Source: Bacillota bacterium (GTDB lineage: Bacteria; Bacillota; Clostridia; Christensenellales; SZUA-584). From it: a DNA stretch of 64,000 nucleotides. Below the pieces are notes generated by a model. That model saw only the letters and a list, made by a program, of their open reading frames with translations. It ran no database searches and was not told where the DNA came from. A program made the translations under genes and the position numbers. The DNA lies in assembly GCA_023408075.1 (NCBI GenBank), contig JAEYKW010000033.1:1-64000 (forward strand), written 5' to 3'. Of the stretch, positions 8,464-16,072 are shown piece by piece; positions within the stretch are counted from its first letter, which is position 1, and each line of letters starts with the position of its first letter.

Positions 8464-10220
8464 TCATTTGTGCTGCCTGCGTGAACGGGTTTAAGATGTG
8501 TGTCGTGGTTTTTGACAAGCTCTTTTGTTTCTGCCAAAACAGATTGCAAAGCCGGATTTTTGACGAGACCGCAGTAAGCTTCGGCATCTCTGATTTGTTC
8601 TTCCGCATCTTCAAAGAGCCCTGAATACAGATAAATCCTGCTCAAAAAAACGGAGGACTGCAGGTGGATTTCCCAGTCGTGTGCTCCGAGCGAAAGTTCT
8701 TTGGCGCACTGATACATTTTGCAGGCTTTTTGCAGGTTTTCGTTATCCAGACGCCCATTGGCGTAACCAAATAAGCAGGTTCCGTAACCAAGATAAAAGC
8801 CTGCCAATCTGACATGCCCAATGTTATCAAAAACAGATTGCATACCCGCTGCGTTGGACATCATCTTCAGACAGTTTTCAGCTTTGCAATAGTTTGCTAT
8901 GGCTTCATCGTATTTGTTTTGCTTCCTCTTCAGCCTGCCCATAAATCCGTAGACAGAAAACAATCGAACTGAATCGTCACGACCGTGAAGCTCTTGGCAG
9001 GCATCAGCCATTGTCAATGTTTCTGCAATTTCATTGATTTGCGGCTGTGTGAGCTCGGGTTGACATATAAGGCCAAACGCGCGGGTCAATCTAAACGTCA
9101 TCATTTCAATGCGTGAGAGGGGACCCATAACGATATCCATATCGGTTTTTATGACAGTCTCCCAAAAATCGTCATACTTGATGCATAGCAGTTGTGTTTG
9201 CATAAAGATATTTAACTTTTCAAACCGTTCCGTCCGGTCTGTATAACGGGAATCAAGCACCGCGTCGTATGCGAGCACGGCCATATCCTTGGCTTTATTC
9301 TCATCACCGGTGAAATTCAGCAAAACGGATAAAAGGTACGGGAGGACAGGCATATGGAGCGTATCAACCGCTTTTGCAAAGCAGCTGTCATCAATAGTGT
9401 CATTTCTGATCATATTGGGAGCTGATTTTATATTCGCAAAAGCAGAAATCACGGTTCCCGCATCGTCGTCTGTCAGACGGACGTTGCTGCCGTTCAGGCT
9501 TCTGACCGGCTCATCAGGGCTGCCGGACGGATGGCATATGACCACGATTTGGGGGATATCGTCTTGAATTTCTTTGAGCAGCGGCAAAATGTCGTCATCG
9601 TTGCCGCTATACCCCGCAATCACGAGCGGAGAACCCGATAAAGTGCTTTTAATCAGCTCTCTCATGTGAAAGTTTAATTGAACTGTATCGGATAAAGTGA
9701 ATATCAGCGAATTGTCTTTTGAGAGCGTCCCGTGCGGCTTTATGACAAGGCCGGAGGTGATTTCTTGCTGCAAACAGTGGCAGGCGTCCTGCAGATCGGC
9801 AGCCGTCATATGAGCGCCGGTTAAACAGCTTTCAATATATTCATCAAAATTGGTCGTAATCACGTTTTTGAGTTTCTTTGTGTCCAGTAGTTTTGCAATG
9901 CTTTTATGTGTCCTGTTTGGTGCTCCGCCGGAAAGAATACCAAAGCAGATGCGAACGAATTCGGCGGAGGTTTCATGCCTGATCATCTGCCAGAATTGCT
10001 CAGGCCTGAACCTGTACTGCGCGATTCTGTCCCGATAGGGTGCAAAATCCTCCTTGCAGTTAAAGGTGCACCAGCCTTCTTTGATGATACGCTCAATGAT
10101 CGCATCAACCAAACCGAGCACCATATCAAGCCACAAAGGGCAATGGCTTGGGTAAGCTTTTGAAATCCCTGCACCGACCATCAAATTAAAGGGCTGAGCG
10201 ATCGATTCTAAATTGAACAC
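8460..10220 (-). CDS. SIR2-family protein with C-terminal TPR region, 586 aa
   Basis: Residues 1-260 form a SIR2-like Rossmann domain: MVGAGIS at 14-20, TTNFDEYIE with N124, KPHGTL with H163, and GYSGNDDD at 203-210. N124 and H163 correspond to the catalytic pair of NAD-consuming SIR2 effectors in bacterial defence systems. The remainder is alpha-helical with TPR-like pairs (for instance YDEAIANYCKAENCL). It lacks the zinc-binding cysteines of protein deacetylases. The start is GTG with AAGGAAG upstream. It stands alone between purD and a cupin gene with no cognate partner. NADase and antiphage roles are inferred from architecture; a housekeeping sensor role is not excluded. Confidence 0.75.
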   Translation of the reverse strand: MFNLESIAQPFNLMVGAGISKAYPSHCPLWLDMVLGLVDAIIERIIKEGWCTFNCKEDFAPYRDRIAQYRFRPEQFWQMIRHETSAEFVRICFGILSGGAPNRTHKSIAKLLDTKKLKNVITTNFDEYIESCLTGAHMTAADLQDACHCLQQEITSGLVIKPHGTLSKDNSLIFTLSDTVQLNFHMRELIKSTLSGSPLVIAGYSGNDDDILPLLKEIQDDIPQIVVICHPSGSPDEPVRSLNGSNVRLTDDDAGTVISAFANIKSAPNMIRNDTIDDSCFAKAVDTLHMPVLPYLLSVLLNFTGDENKAKDMAVLAYDAVLDSRYTDRTERFEKLNIFMQTQLLCIKYDDFWETVIKTDMDIVMGPLSRIEMMTFRLTRAFGLICQPELTQPQINEIAETLTMADACQELHGRDDSVRLFSVYGFMGRLKRKQNKYDEAIANYCKAENCLKMMSNAAGMQSVFDNIGHVRLAGFYLGYGTCLFGYANGRLDNENLQKACKMYQCAKELSLGAHDWEIHLQSSVFLSRIYLYSGLFEDAEEQIRDAEAYCGLVKNPALQSVLAETKELVKNHDTHLKPVHAGSTNE

Positions 10221-10448
10221 AGTTAATACTTCCTTGGCAGATATGTTTCTGTAAAGCTTATATTAACAGTAATTGCTAACGATTGAATTATACATCTTTA
10301 TGAAATATATGTATACAGTGAGAGCAGGAGTCAGCGAGTCGGCTCTTGTTTTAAAAATCATTACAAATAAACGTTTGCACATGGGCAAAATGGCTTATAA
10401 AATATATAAGCAAGAGAAATTGTCCGGAGTGAAATAGGAGGCCGTATT

Positions 10449-10919
10449 ATGAACGGAGAAGCGTTTGTTCGCAGGGCCGAAACAGCCCAGAGCATCCATA
10501 AATCAGACCACCCCGATTTTGAGTTTACAAGAAGGATCATCGTCGGAAAAGAGGAGTCGGAGCATTTCGACGTCTCCGTATATGAAGTGCCGCCGGGCAA
10601 GGCGGCTGTACCGTATCACTACCACATGCGCAATGAAGAGGTCTTTTTCATACTCAGCGGCAAAGGGCTGTTAAAGTCGCCCGAGGGTGAGCGCGAAGTT
10701 ACGGCAGGCGATTTTCTGTTTTTCCCCAACAACGAAAAGGGCGCGCATAAAATCACAAACATATCGGACACCGAGCCGCTGGTTTATGCGGATTTTGATG
10801 TCCGTTTCGAGCCCGAAATCGCCTTCTATCCCGATTCGGATAAGGTCGGCATATTCGGCAAGGGAACACGCCTGATTTTTCCGATGTCCAAACAGGTGAA
10901 TTACTTCGACGGCGAGTGA
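10449..10919 (+). CDS. Cupin-domain protein
   Basis: The 156-aa protein is a single cupin. Motif 1 is PYHYHMRNEEVFFILSGKG (two His and a Glu as likely metal ligands) and motif 2 is GDFLFFPNNEKGAHKI. The substrate is unknown; related proteins include sugar-phosphate isomerase-like and dioxygenase-like cupins. AGGAGG lies 8 bases before the ATG. A terminator follows at 10943, so it is probably monocistronic. Confidence 0.8.
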   Translation: MNGEAFVRRAETAQSIHKSDHPDFEFTRRIIVGKEESEHFDVSVYEVPPGKAAVPYHYHMRNEEVFFILSGKGLLKSPEGEREVTAGDFLFFPNNEKGAHKITNISDTEPLVYADFDVRFEPEIAFYPDSDKVGIFGKGTRLIFPMSKQVNYFDGE

Positions 10920-10942
10920 GCATCTGCGGAAACGGGTGCCGG

Positions 10943-10973
10943 CAGGGACGCAAAAGTCGCCCCTGTTTCTTTA
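10943..10973 (+). terminator. Terminator after the cupin gene
   Basis: Arms CAGGG.CG and CG.CCCTG with one internal mismatch pair and a 7-nt loop are followed by TTTCTTT, 23 bases after the cupin stop codon. Confidence 0.6.
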
Positions 10974-11105
10974 TCAAACAAGGAGCAGCCCGAGGGCGCA
11001 AAGCCCATTAAAAAGAATGTATGGCTATATGACACATATACTGTTTGATATTGACCTTATTATACGGTATGCTTAAAATATGCAGCAACACAAAGGAGCG
11101 ACGAT

Positions 11106-12029
11106 ATGCCAAGTTTGCTGAGCGTGCTCGTGCGCGCGCAGATCAGACTGTTAAAACCCATACTCGACAAATTCAGTATAAAGACATCAAGGACGTTTCA
11201 GGACAATCTCGGCGATATCATGGCAAGATCGCTGCTGTCAAAGGTTTCTTTCACGCCCGTCTGTTTCGAACAATTTGAAGCCTGCTTTGCCTCTCCGATT
11301 GGAAAGCCGCAGGGCGGCAGCGTGATTCTTTACCTGCACGGCGGGGGATATGTGGCCGGCTGCCTGAATTATGCGCGCGGTTCCGCCAGCGTGCTCGCGA
11401 CCGAAACAAACCGGCATGTGCTGGCTGTGGCTTACCGCCTTGCCCCGGAGAGCCCGTTTCCGGCGGCTCTTGAAGACGCGCTCTGCGCTTACCGTTACCT
11501 GCTTGACGCGGGCTATACGCGCATCTCGCTCGCGGGTGAATCGGCAGGGGGCGGGCTGATATTTGCGCTGTGTCTCAAGCTCAAAGAGCTCGGGTTGCCG
11601 ATGCCCGATAGGCTTGTCGGCATTTCGCCGTGGACGGATTTGAAATTTACGGGCGAATCGCACAGCGTGAACAGTAAAAAAGACCCGACGCTGTCCGGCA
11701 GGGCGCTACGTGTCGCCGCCAGGGCTTACGCGGACGGGCAGGAAGGCAACCCGCTCGTTTCACCGGTATACGGCGATTTGACCGGCTTTCCGCGCGCTCT
11801 TCTTTTTGCGGGCAGCCGTGAGTTGCTGCTGGACGATGCGCGAATGCTTGCGGAGCGTCTGTGTGCATGCAGCTGTCATTGCGAATTGATCGTCGAAGAA
11901 GGCATGTGGCATGTTTATGTGCTGTTTAAAATACCCGAGGCTAGGAAAGCCTTAGATAAAATCGCCGCTTTTTTGGGAGATGTAAATGAGCAGCAAGGAC
12001 AAAGCGCAGAAAAAGTGGATGAAGCTTGA
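11106..12029 (+). CDS. Alpha/beta hydrolase of the hormone-sensitive-lipase (acetylesterase) family
   Basis: This is a probable carboxylic ester hydrolase. The 307-aa protein has the HSL oxyanion motif HGGG at 78-81, the nucleophile elbow GESAG with Ser146, an acidic residue at Asp243/244 and His269 in MWHVYV, giving a full triad. There is no signal peptide, though the N-terminus is hydrophobic and basic. AAAGGAG precedes the ATG. Its end overlaps the next gene by 44 bases, the start of a tight run of six genes reaching 15971; pairing with an acyltransferase suggests opposing or successive action on an acyl ester. Confidence 0.85.
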   Translation: MPSLLSVLVRAQIRLLKPILDKFSIKTSRTFQDNLGDIMARSLLSKVSFTPVCFEQFEACFASPIGKPQGGSVILYLHGGGYVAGCLNYARGSASVLATETNRHVLAVAYRLAPESPFPAALEDALCAYRYLLDAGYTRISLAGESAGGGLIFALCLKLKELGLPMPDRLVGISPWTDLKFTGESHSVNSKKDPTLSGRALRVAARAYADGQEGNPLVSPVYGDLTGFPRALLFAGSRELLLDDARMLAERLCACSCHCELIVEEGMWHVYVLFKIPEARKALDKIAAFLGDVNEQQGQSAEKVDEA

Positions 12030-13278
12030 TAACGCCGCCAAAATCTATCCCGCAGCGAGGCGGCGCAACTGGAAAGCGCTGTTTCGCCTGTCCGTCGATC
12101 TGACGGATGAGGTAGATGTAAGGGTGCTGGAGCGGGCGCTCGCGTCAACGCTCGCGCGGTTCCCGGGGTTCGCGCTGAAGCTCAAGACCGGACTGTTCTG
12201 GTATTATCTTGAGCATAACGAGGGCCAGCCGGATATCAAAGAGGACGAAGCGTATCCGTGCGTGCATATGGATTTTGCAGAGAACAGAGGCTTTATGTTC
12301 CGCGTGCTGTACTACAAACGCCGCATTGCCGTGGAAATTTTTCATGCGCTTACGGACGGCACGGGCGGCCTGTGCTTCACAAAAACGCTGGCAGCGGAAT
12401 ACCTGCGCCTCAAATACGGCGTTGATATTCCAAGAGACAAAGAGACTCTCGATTGCAGCATGCCGCCCGCCCCGAGTGAAACCGAAGACGCCTACTTAAA
12501 ATATGCGAAGAAAATCACGCGCACGCGCCGCGAACCCAATGCCTACAGGATAAAAGGAACCAAGGAGAGCGACGATTTTATCAATGTGATTACCGGCCTG
12601 ATTCCCGCGCATGAGGTGCTGAGCCGGGCAAAAGAGAAAAACGTGTCGCTCACGGAATATCTTACGGCAGTGCTGATTATGGCGGCGGACAAGCAGCAGC
12701 GCGACTGTGTCAAAAGGGAGAAGGGCCTCAAACCCGTCAAGATCTGCATACCGATTAACCTGAGGCGCTTTTATCCCACAAACACAATGCGCAATTTCGC
12801 GAGCTATGTGAACCCGGGCATCGATCCCAGATACGGCACATACAGCTTCGACGAGGTGCTAAGCGTGGTGCACCACTATATGCGCAGCGAGGCGACGGAA
12901 AAGCTGCTCAACGCGAAAATATCCACAAATGTGAAGACGGAAACGCGCCGCATGCTGCGCGTGACGCCGCTTTTCATCAAAAACATCGCGATGAAGCTCA
13001 CATTCAACCTCGTCGGAGACCGCAAGAGCTCGACGAGCATATCGAACCTTGGCAATGTGGTGCTGCCGGATGAGATGGCGCGGCATATCACGCGCATGGA
13101 TTTCATACTCGGGCCGCTGTCGCGCAACAAGGTGGTATGCGGCGCGCTCACGTATAACGGCACGCTCATTTTAAACTTCGTCAGGACGATAAAGGAAAGT
13201 ACGCTCGAACGCGAGTTTTTCCGCTTTTTGGTGAAGCTCGGTGTGCCGGTGAAAATTGAAAGCAACCAAAGATGGTAA
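11986..13278 (+). CDS. HxxxDG-type acyltransferase (condensation/alcohol acetyltransferase-like)
   Basis: The 430-aa protein carries H120-ALT-D124-G125, the HxxxDG active site of chloramphenicol-acetyltransferase-like enzymes (wax ester synthases, PapA proteins, NRPS condensation domains). A second half containing CIPINLRRFYP and ISNLGNV resembles the floor-loop region of such acyltransferases. There is no carrier-protein or adenylation domain nearby, so a stand-alone acyl-CoA:alcohol transferase is the best guess. Start: GGGAG upstream of the ATG inside the esterase gene. It is immediately followed by a DUF6320 gene. Confidence 0.75.
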   Translation: MSSKDKAQKKWMKLDNAAKIYPAARRRNWKALFRLSVDLTDEVDVRVLERALASTLARFPGFALKLKTGLFWYYLEHNEGQPDIKEDEAYPCVHMDFAENRGFMFRVLYYKRRIAVEIFHALTDGTGGLCFTKTLAAEYLRLKYGVDIPRDKETLDCSMPPAPSETEDAYLKYAKKITRTRREPNAYRIKGTKESDDFINVITGLIPAHEVLSRAKEKNVSLTEYLTAVLIMAADKQQRDCVKREKGLKPVKICIPINLRRFYPTNTMRNFASYVNPGIDPRYGTYSFDEVLSVVHHYMRSEATEKLLNAKISTNVKTETRRMLRVTPLFIKNIAMKLTFNLVGDRKSSTSISNLGNVVLPDEMARHITRMDFILGPLSRNKVVCGALTYNGTLILNFVRTIKESTLEREFFRFLVKLGVPVKIESNQRW

Positions 13279-13296
13279 ACGGAAAGGGGAGCAGCG

Positions 13297-14004
13297 ATGT
13301 CTTACTGTGTGAACTGTGGTGTGCAGCTGAATCAATGCGAAAAATACTGTCCGCTTTGCAGCGTTGAAGTGCTGAATCCCAAAGCGCCGTGGGAGGAACC
13401 CGTAGAGAGGCCGTATCCAAGGTATTTGGAAACGCTCGTCAACCGCATTGACAAGCGCTATCTGGCAACGCTGATCGGGCTGATTTTAATGATCCCGATT
13501 CTGATTACCATACTTCTGGATATACTCGACGGCGGCGGCCTCACATGGTCGGCCTATATCGTGGGCGCGATGGCGCTGATATTTATTTTCGTTGTGCTGC
13601 CGTTTTACTTCAAGCGATACCACACGGTGATGTTTTTATCCGCCAACTGCGCGGCCGTGCTGCTGTATCTGCTGTTTATCGAGAGAACAAACGGCGGGTA
13701 TTGGTTCGTCGGCCTTGGCCTGCCTATTACGGTGGCCGCCAGCCTCGCGATTATCATACTCGCGCTGCTGTTCACAAAAACCACCCGCATGACGCTGCTT
13801 AAAAAAGCGGCGGGGATATTCTTTGCGATGGGTTTGTTCCTGCTCCTCGTTGAGGTGTTCATCAGATTGAACACCGGAGAGCCCTTCACGCTCAAGTGGT
13901 CTTTTTACGCGCTGATACCGTGTGCCGTTCTGGGGGCGGCATCGTTGATACTCGAACACCGTAAGAATTTTAAAGAAGAGGTGCGGCGGCGTTTATTCTA
14001 TTGA
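13297..14004 (+). CDS. Zinc-ribbon membrane protein, DUF6320-like
   Basis: Residues 1-25 form a zinc ribbon (CVNCGVQL, CPLCSVEVL). After a short linker there are about six hydrophobic helices between residues 55 and 225 ending in a basic tail. I recognise this arrangement as DUF6320, a family often placed beside an HxxxDG acyltransferase and an alpha/beta hydrolase in Clostridia. It could anchor or regulate the acyltransferase at the membrane; no function is established. GGGGAG lies 8 bases before the ATG, and the gene is 18 bases from its neighbour. Confidence 0.7.
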   Translation: MSYCVNCGVQLNQCEKYCPLCSVEVLNPKAPWEEPVERPYPRYLETLVNRIDKRYLATLIGLILMIPILITILLDILDGGGLTWSAYIVGAMALIFIFVVLPFYFKRYHTVMFLSANCAAVLLYLLFIERTNGGYWFVGLGLPITVAASLAIIILALLFTKTTRMTLLKKAAGIFFAMGLFLLLVEVFIRLNTGEPFTLKWSFYALIPCAVLGAASLILEHRKNFKEEVRRRLFY

Positions 14005-14018
14005 ACGGAGGTCGGAGC

Positions 14019-14531
14019 GTGAACGAACAGATGCTTGCGGCAATCAGAAAGAACACGCGCAAATCCATATGGAGCCTGAAAAATGCGATCGGCTGCATAC
14101 CGGATGATATGTGGGGAACGTTGTACTGCGGTACGCCGCTTTACAAGCATGTGTACCATACGCTGTACTCGCTCGACAGATGGTATATAAGCCCTAACGT
14201 CTATACCGAGCCGAATATCCATGCGGACGGCCTTAACGATCTGAACACGCCTGCGAAAGAATATCTCTCGCGGGACACACTGAATGGCTATGCGGATCAG
14301 GTGGAAGCAAAGATCAATACATATATTGATTGTCTGACAGAAGAAACGCTGAAAGACAGGCCGGATGATTGCGCGTATACGCGCTTTGAACTGATACTCG
14401 CGCAGCACCGGCATCTCGATATGCATATCGGCATGCTGATGGGGTTTGTGATTGCGAAGGCCGGGCGCTGGCCGAAGGTCCTTGGGATGCTCGACGAGAT
14501 CAGGGAGCGCACGCAATGTGAATACGATTAA
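14019..14531 (+). CDS. DinB-like four-helix-bundle protein
   Basis: The 170-aa protein is predicted to be mainly helical with the DinB/YfiT metal-site pattern: a His in the YKHVYHTLYSLDRW segment and a C-terminal QHRHLDMHIG with His spaced four apart. Members include thiol transferases and stress proteins; the substrate here is unknown. The start is taken as GTG at 14019 because ACGGAGG is 8 bases upstream; a TTG at 14001 would place the Shine-Dalgarno inside the gene. It lies 14 bases after the DUF6320 gene. Confidence 0.65.
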   Translation: MNEQMLAAIRKNTRKSIWSLKNAIGCIPDDMWGTLYCGTPLYKHVYHTLYSLDRWYISPNVYTEPNIHADGLNDLNTPAKEYLSRDTLNGYADQVEAKINTYIDCLTEETLKDRPDDCAYTRFELILAQHRHLDMHIGMLMGFVIAKAGRWPKVLGMLDEIRERTQCEYD

Positions 14532-14543
14532 GGAGGACTCCTT

Positions 14544-15221
14544 ATGAACGTTCAAAGGCTTGTGGGAACGTCGTGGCTCGTGCACGACGGGCAGCGCGGT
14601 ATCGTGGTGGACGCGGCGAGGAAAGGGCGCATCGCTTCTTTCAGGAAGCTTATGGAGCCGCTCAATCTGGATATCCCGCTGCTGCTGCTCACGCATACGC
14701 ATTACGATCATGCGGGCAGCGCGAAAGCCCTGCGCGATTACACGGGTGCCAAGGTCATCGTCGGCGCGGCGGAGGCGGACTGCCTCATGCAGGGGAATAC
14801 ACCTGTCCCGAAAGGGACACACCCGGTCACACGGTTGATTTCCAATGCGGGGCATAAAATGGTGCCGATACAGACTGAGCACTATGACGCGGTGACGCAG
14901 GATGTGATTGCCGTGGATGCGGCGCGTGACCTGCTCGAATTCGGGTTTGACGCCACGGTGCTGCCGCTCGGTGCGCACACGAAGGGCTCTATCGGGCTGC
15001 TCATCGACGGTTATCTTTTCACGGGCGATACGGTGTTCGGGCTTGGCGGCTCGCTGTATCCGCCGTTTGCCGACTTTCCGGATCAGATAAGTGCCGCGTG
15101 GGAGATAATCTTGAAAACACCGGCCAAATATATCTGCCCGGGGCACGGGCCGGTGCTGCCGCGTGACAGGCTCGAAAAGCAGTTCAACACGCTTTTTGGC
15201 AAAGCGGCGGTTGAATCGTAG
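14544..15221 (+). CDS. Metallo-beta-lactamase-fold hydrolase
   Basis: The 225-aa protein has the THTHYDHAG metal motif (H51, H53, D55, H56), a later GAHTKGS His, FTGDTVF with the bridging Asp, and CPGHGPV, all in the right order for a glyoxalase II/MBL-fold hydrolase. It has no leader peptide, so it is cytoplasmic. The substrate is unknown. AGGAGG precedes the ATG, 12 bases after the DinB-like gene. Confidence 0.85.
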   Translation: MNVQRLVGTSWLVHDGQRGIVVDAARKGRIASFRKLMEPLNLDIPLLLLTHTHYDHAGSAKALRDYTGAKVIVGAAEADCLMQGNTPVPKGTHPVTRLISNAGHKMVPIQTEHYDAVTQDVIAVDAARDLLEFGFDATVLPLGAHTKGSIGLLIDGYLFTGDTVFGLGGSLYPPFADFPDQISAAWEIILKTPAKYICPGHGPVLPRDRLEKQFNTLFGKAAVES

Positions 15222-15260
15222 CCTTTCCGCGCATGGCGCTTTATGAGGATGGTGAAAGCT

Positions 15261-15971
15261 ATGAGTTCAAGAGTAAGAATCGGTATCATCGGAGATTTTG
15301 ACGGCCGACCGTCTCATATCGCGACGCAGGAGGCGCTGATGCATAGCGCCAAGCGGCTGCAGATTGATGTGGATTATTCATGGCTGCCAACCGCCGCTTT
15401 TGAAAACAGTGAGCACGGACTCAAAAGCTTTGACGGATTGTGGGGTGCGCCCGGCAGCCCGTACAAAAGCATGACCGGCGCGATCAATGCGATTCGTTTT
15501 GCGCGGGAAAACCAGTATCCCTACCTGGGAACGTGCGGCGGCTTTCAGCACGCGATGATTGAATATGGCCGCAATGTGCTGCATATAGACGCATTAATAG
15601 ATGACGGCTTTGACCTTTATGCGCCGAACGGCTATATTTCTGAGCTGTCCTGTTCGCTCGTGGGACAGACGAAGAAAATACGGTTTGAAGAGAATTCCGT
15701 TTGTCACCGGATATATGGCTGCGCAGAGGTTGAGGAAAGATACAACTGCAGCTTCGGGGTGAACAGATCGTTCCAAAAACAACTGGATGCAAGCGGGTTC
15801 AAAGTTATCGGCGTTGATGAAGACGGCGAGGCGCGCATCATGTCGATTGAGGGCCATCGGTTTTTCATCGCTACACTTTTTCAGCCGCAACTGAGTTCCT
15901 CATATGAAAAGCCCCATCCGCTGATCAATGAATATCTGAATTCGGTGAAAGAATTCAGCCAAGCAACATAA
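15261..15971 (+). CDS. Stand-alone class I glutamine amidotransferase-like protein (CTP synthase C-terminal related)
   Basis: The 236-aa protein matches the glutaminase half of CTP synthase without the synthetase half. It has IGIIGDFDGRPSH at the N-terminus and the nucleophile elbow GTCGGFQHA with Cys92. Where CTP synthase has His-Pro-Glu, it has LFQPQ, so the usual catalytic His is Gln. I know a family annotated CTP synthase C-terminal region-related (seleno)protein with this Gln, some with Sec for Cys; here it is a cysteine codon. Start 15261 is preferred over 15243 because GAGG lies upstream of it. It is the last gene of the six-gene run. Confidence 0.75.
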   Translation: MSSRVRIGIIGDFDGRPSHIATQEALMHSAKRLQIDVDYSWLPTAAFENSEHGLKSFDGLWGAPGSPYKSMTGAINAIRFARENQYPYLGTCGGFQHAMIEYGRNVLHIDALIDDGFDLYAPNGYISELSCSLVGQTKKIRFEENSVCHRIYGCAEVEERYNCSFGVNRSFQKQLDASGFKVIGVDEDGEARIMSIEGHRFFIATLFQPQLSSSYEKPHPLINEYLNSVKEFSQAT

Positions 15972-15982
15972 CGCATCGAACC

Positions 15983-16004
15983 GTAGGGGCGTTCATTGAA
16001 CGCC
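15983..16004. repeat. Short GTAGGGGCG palindrome
   Basis: GTAGGGGCG followed by the near-perfect palindrome GGCGTTCA-T-TGAACGCC resembles the first module of the repeats at 5032 and 5350 (GTAGGGGCGG plus GGTCAGTGACC). It appears to be a single-module member of the same family. Confidence 0.5.
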
Positions 16005-16025
16005 TGTTCTTGTGTAAACATAAGA

Positions 16026-16049
16026 AAAGCGCGGCAATCGCCGCGCTTT
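16026..16049. terminator. Bidirectional terminator between the amidotransferase-like gene and dapB
   Basis: A perfect 10-bp stem AAAGCGCGGC/GCCGCGCTTT with a 4-nt loop lies between convergent genes; T-rich sequence follows on the plus strand and the A-rich 5' side gives U residues on the minus strand. Confidence 0.85.
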
Positions 16050-16072
16050 ATTCTACAATTTTTGACTCTTAA

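Noticed and set aside
7064..8614. Long open frame (516 codons) on the minus strand opposite purD
   Set aside because: It lies wholly antisense to a clear purD, is Arg/His-rich as expected of a shadow frame in GC-rich DNA, and has no ribosome site.
13998..15146. 382-codon minus-strand frame opposite the DinB-like and MBL genes
   Set aside because: Antisense to two recognisable genes with proper starts; composition is that of a shadow frame.
15261..15971. Selenoprotein
   Set aside because: The elbow codon is TGC (Cys); no in-frame TGA occurs there.
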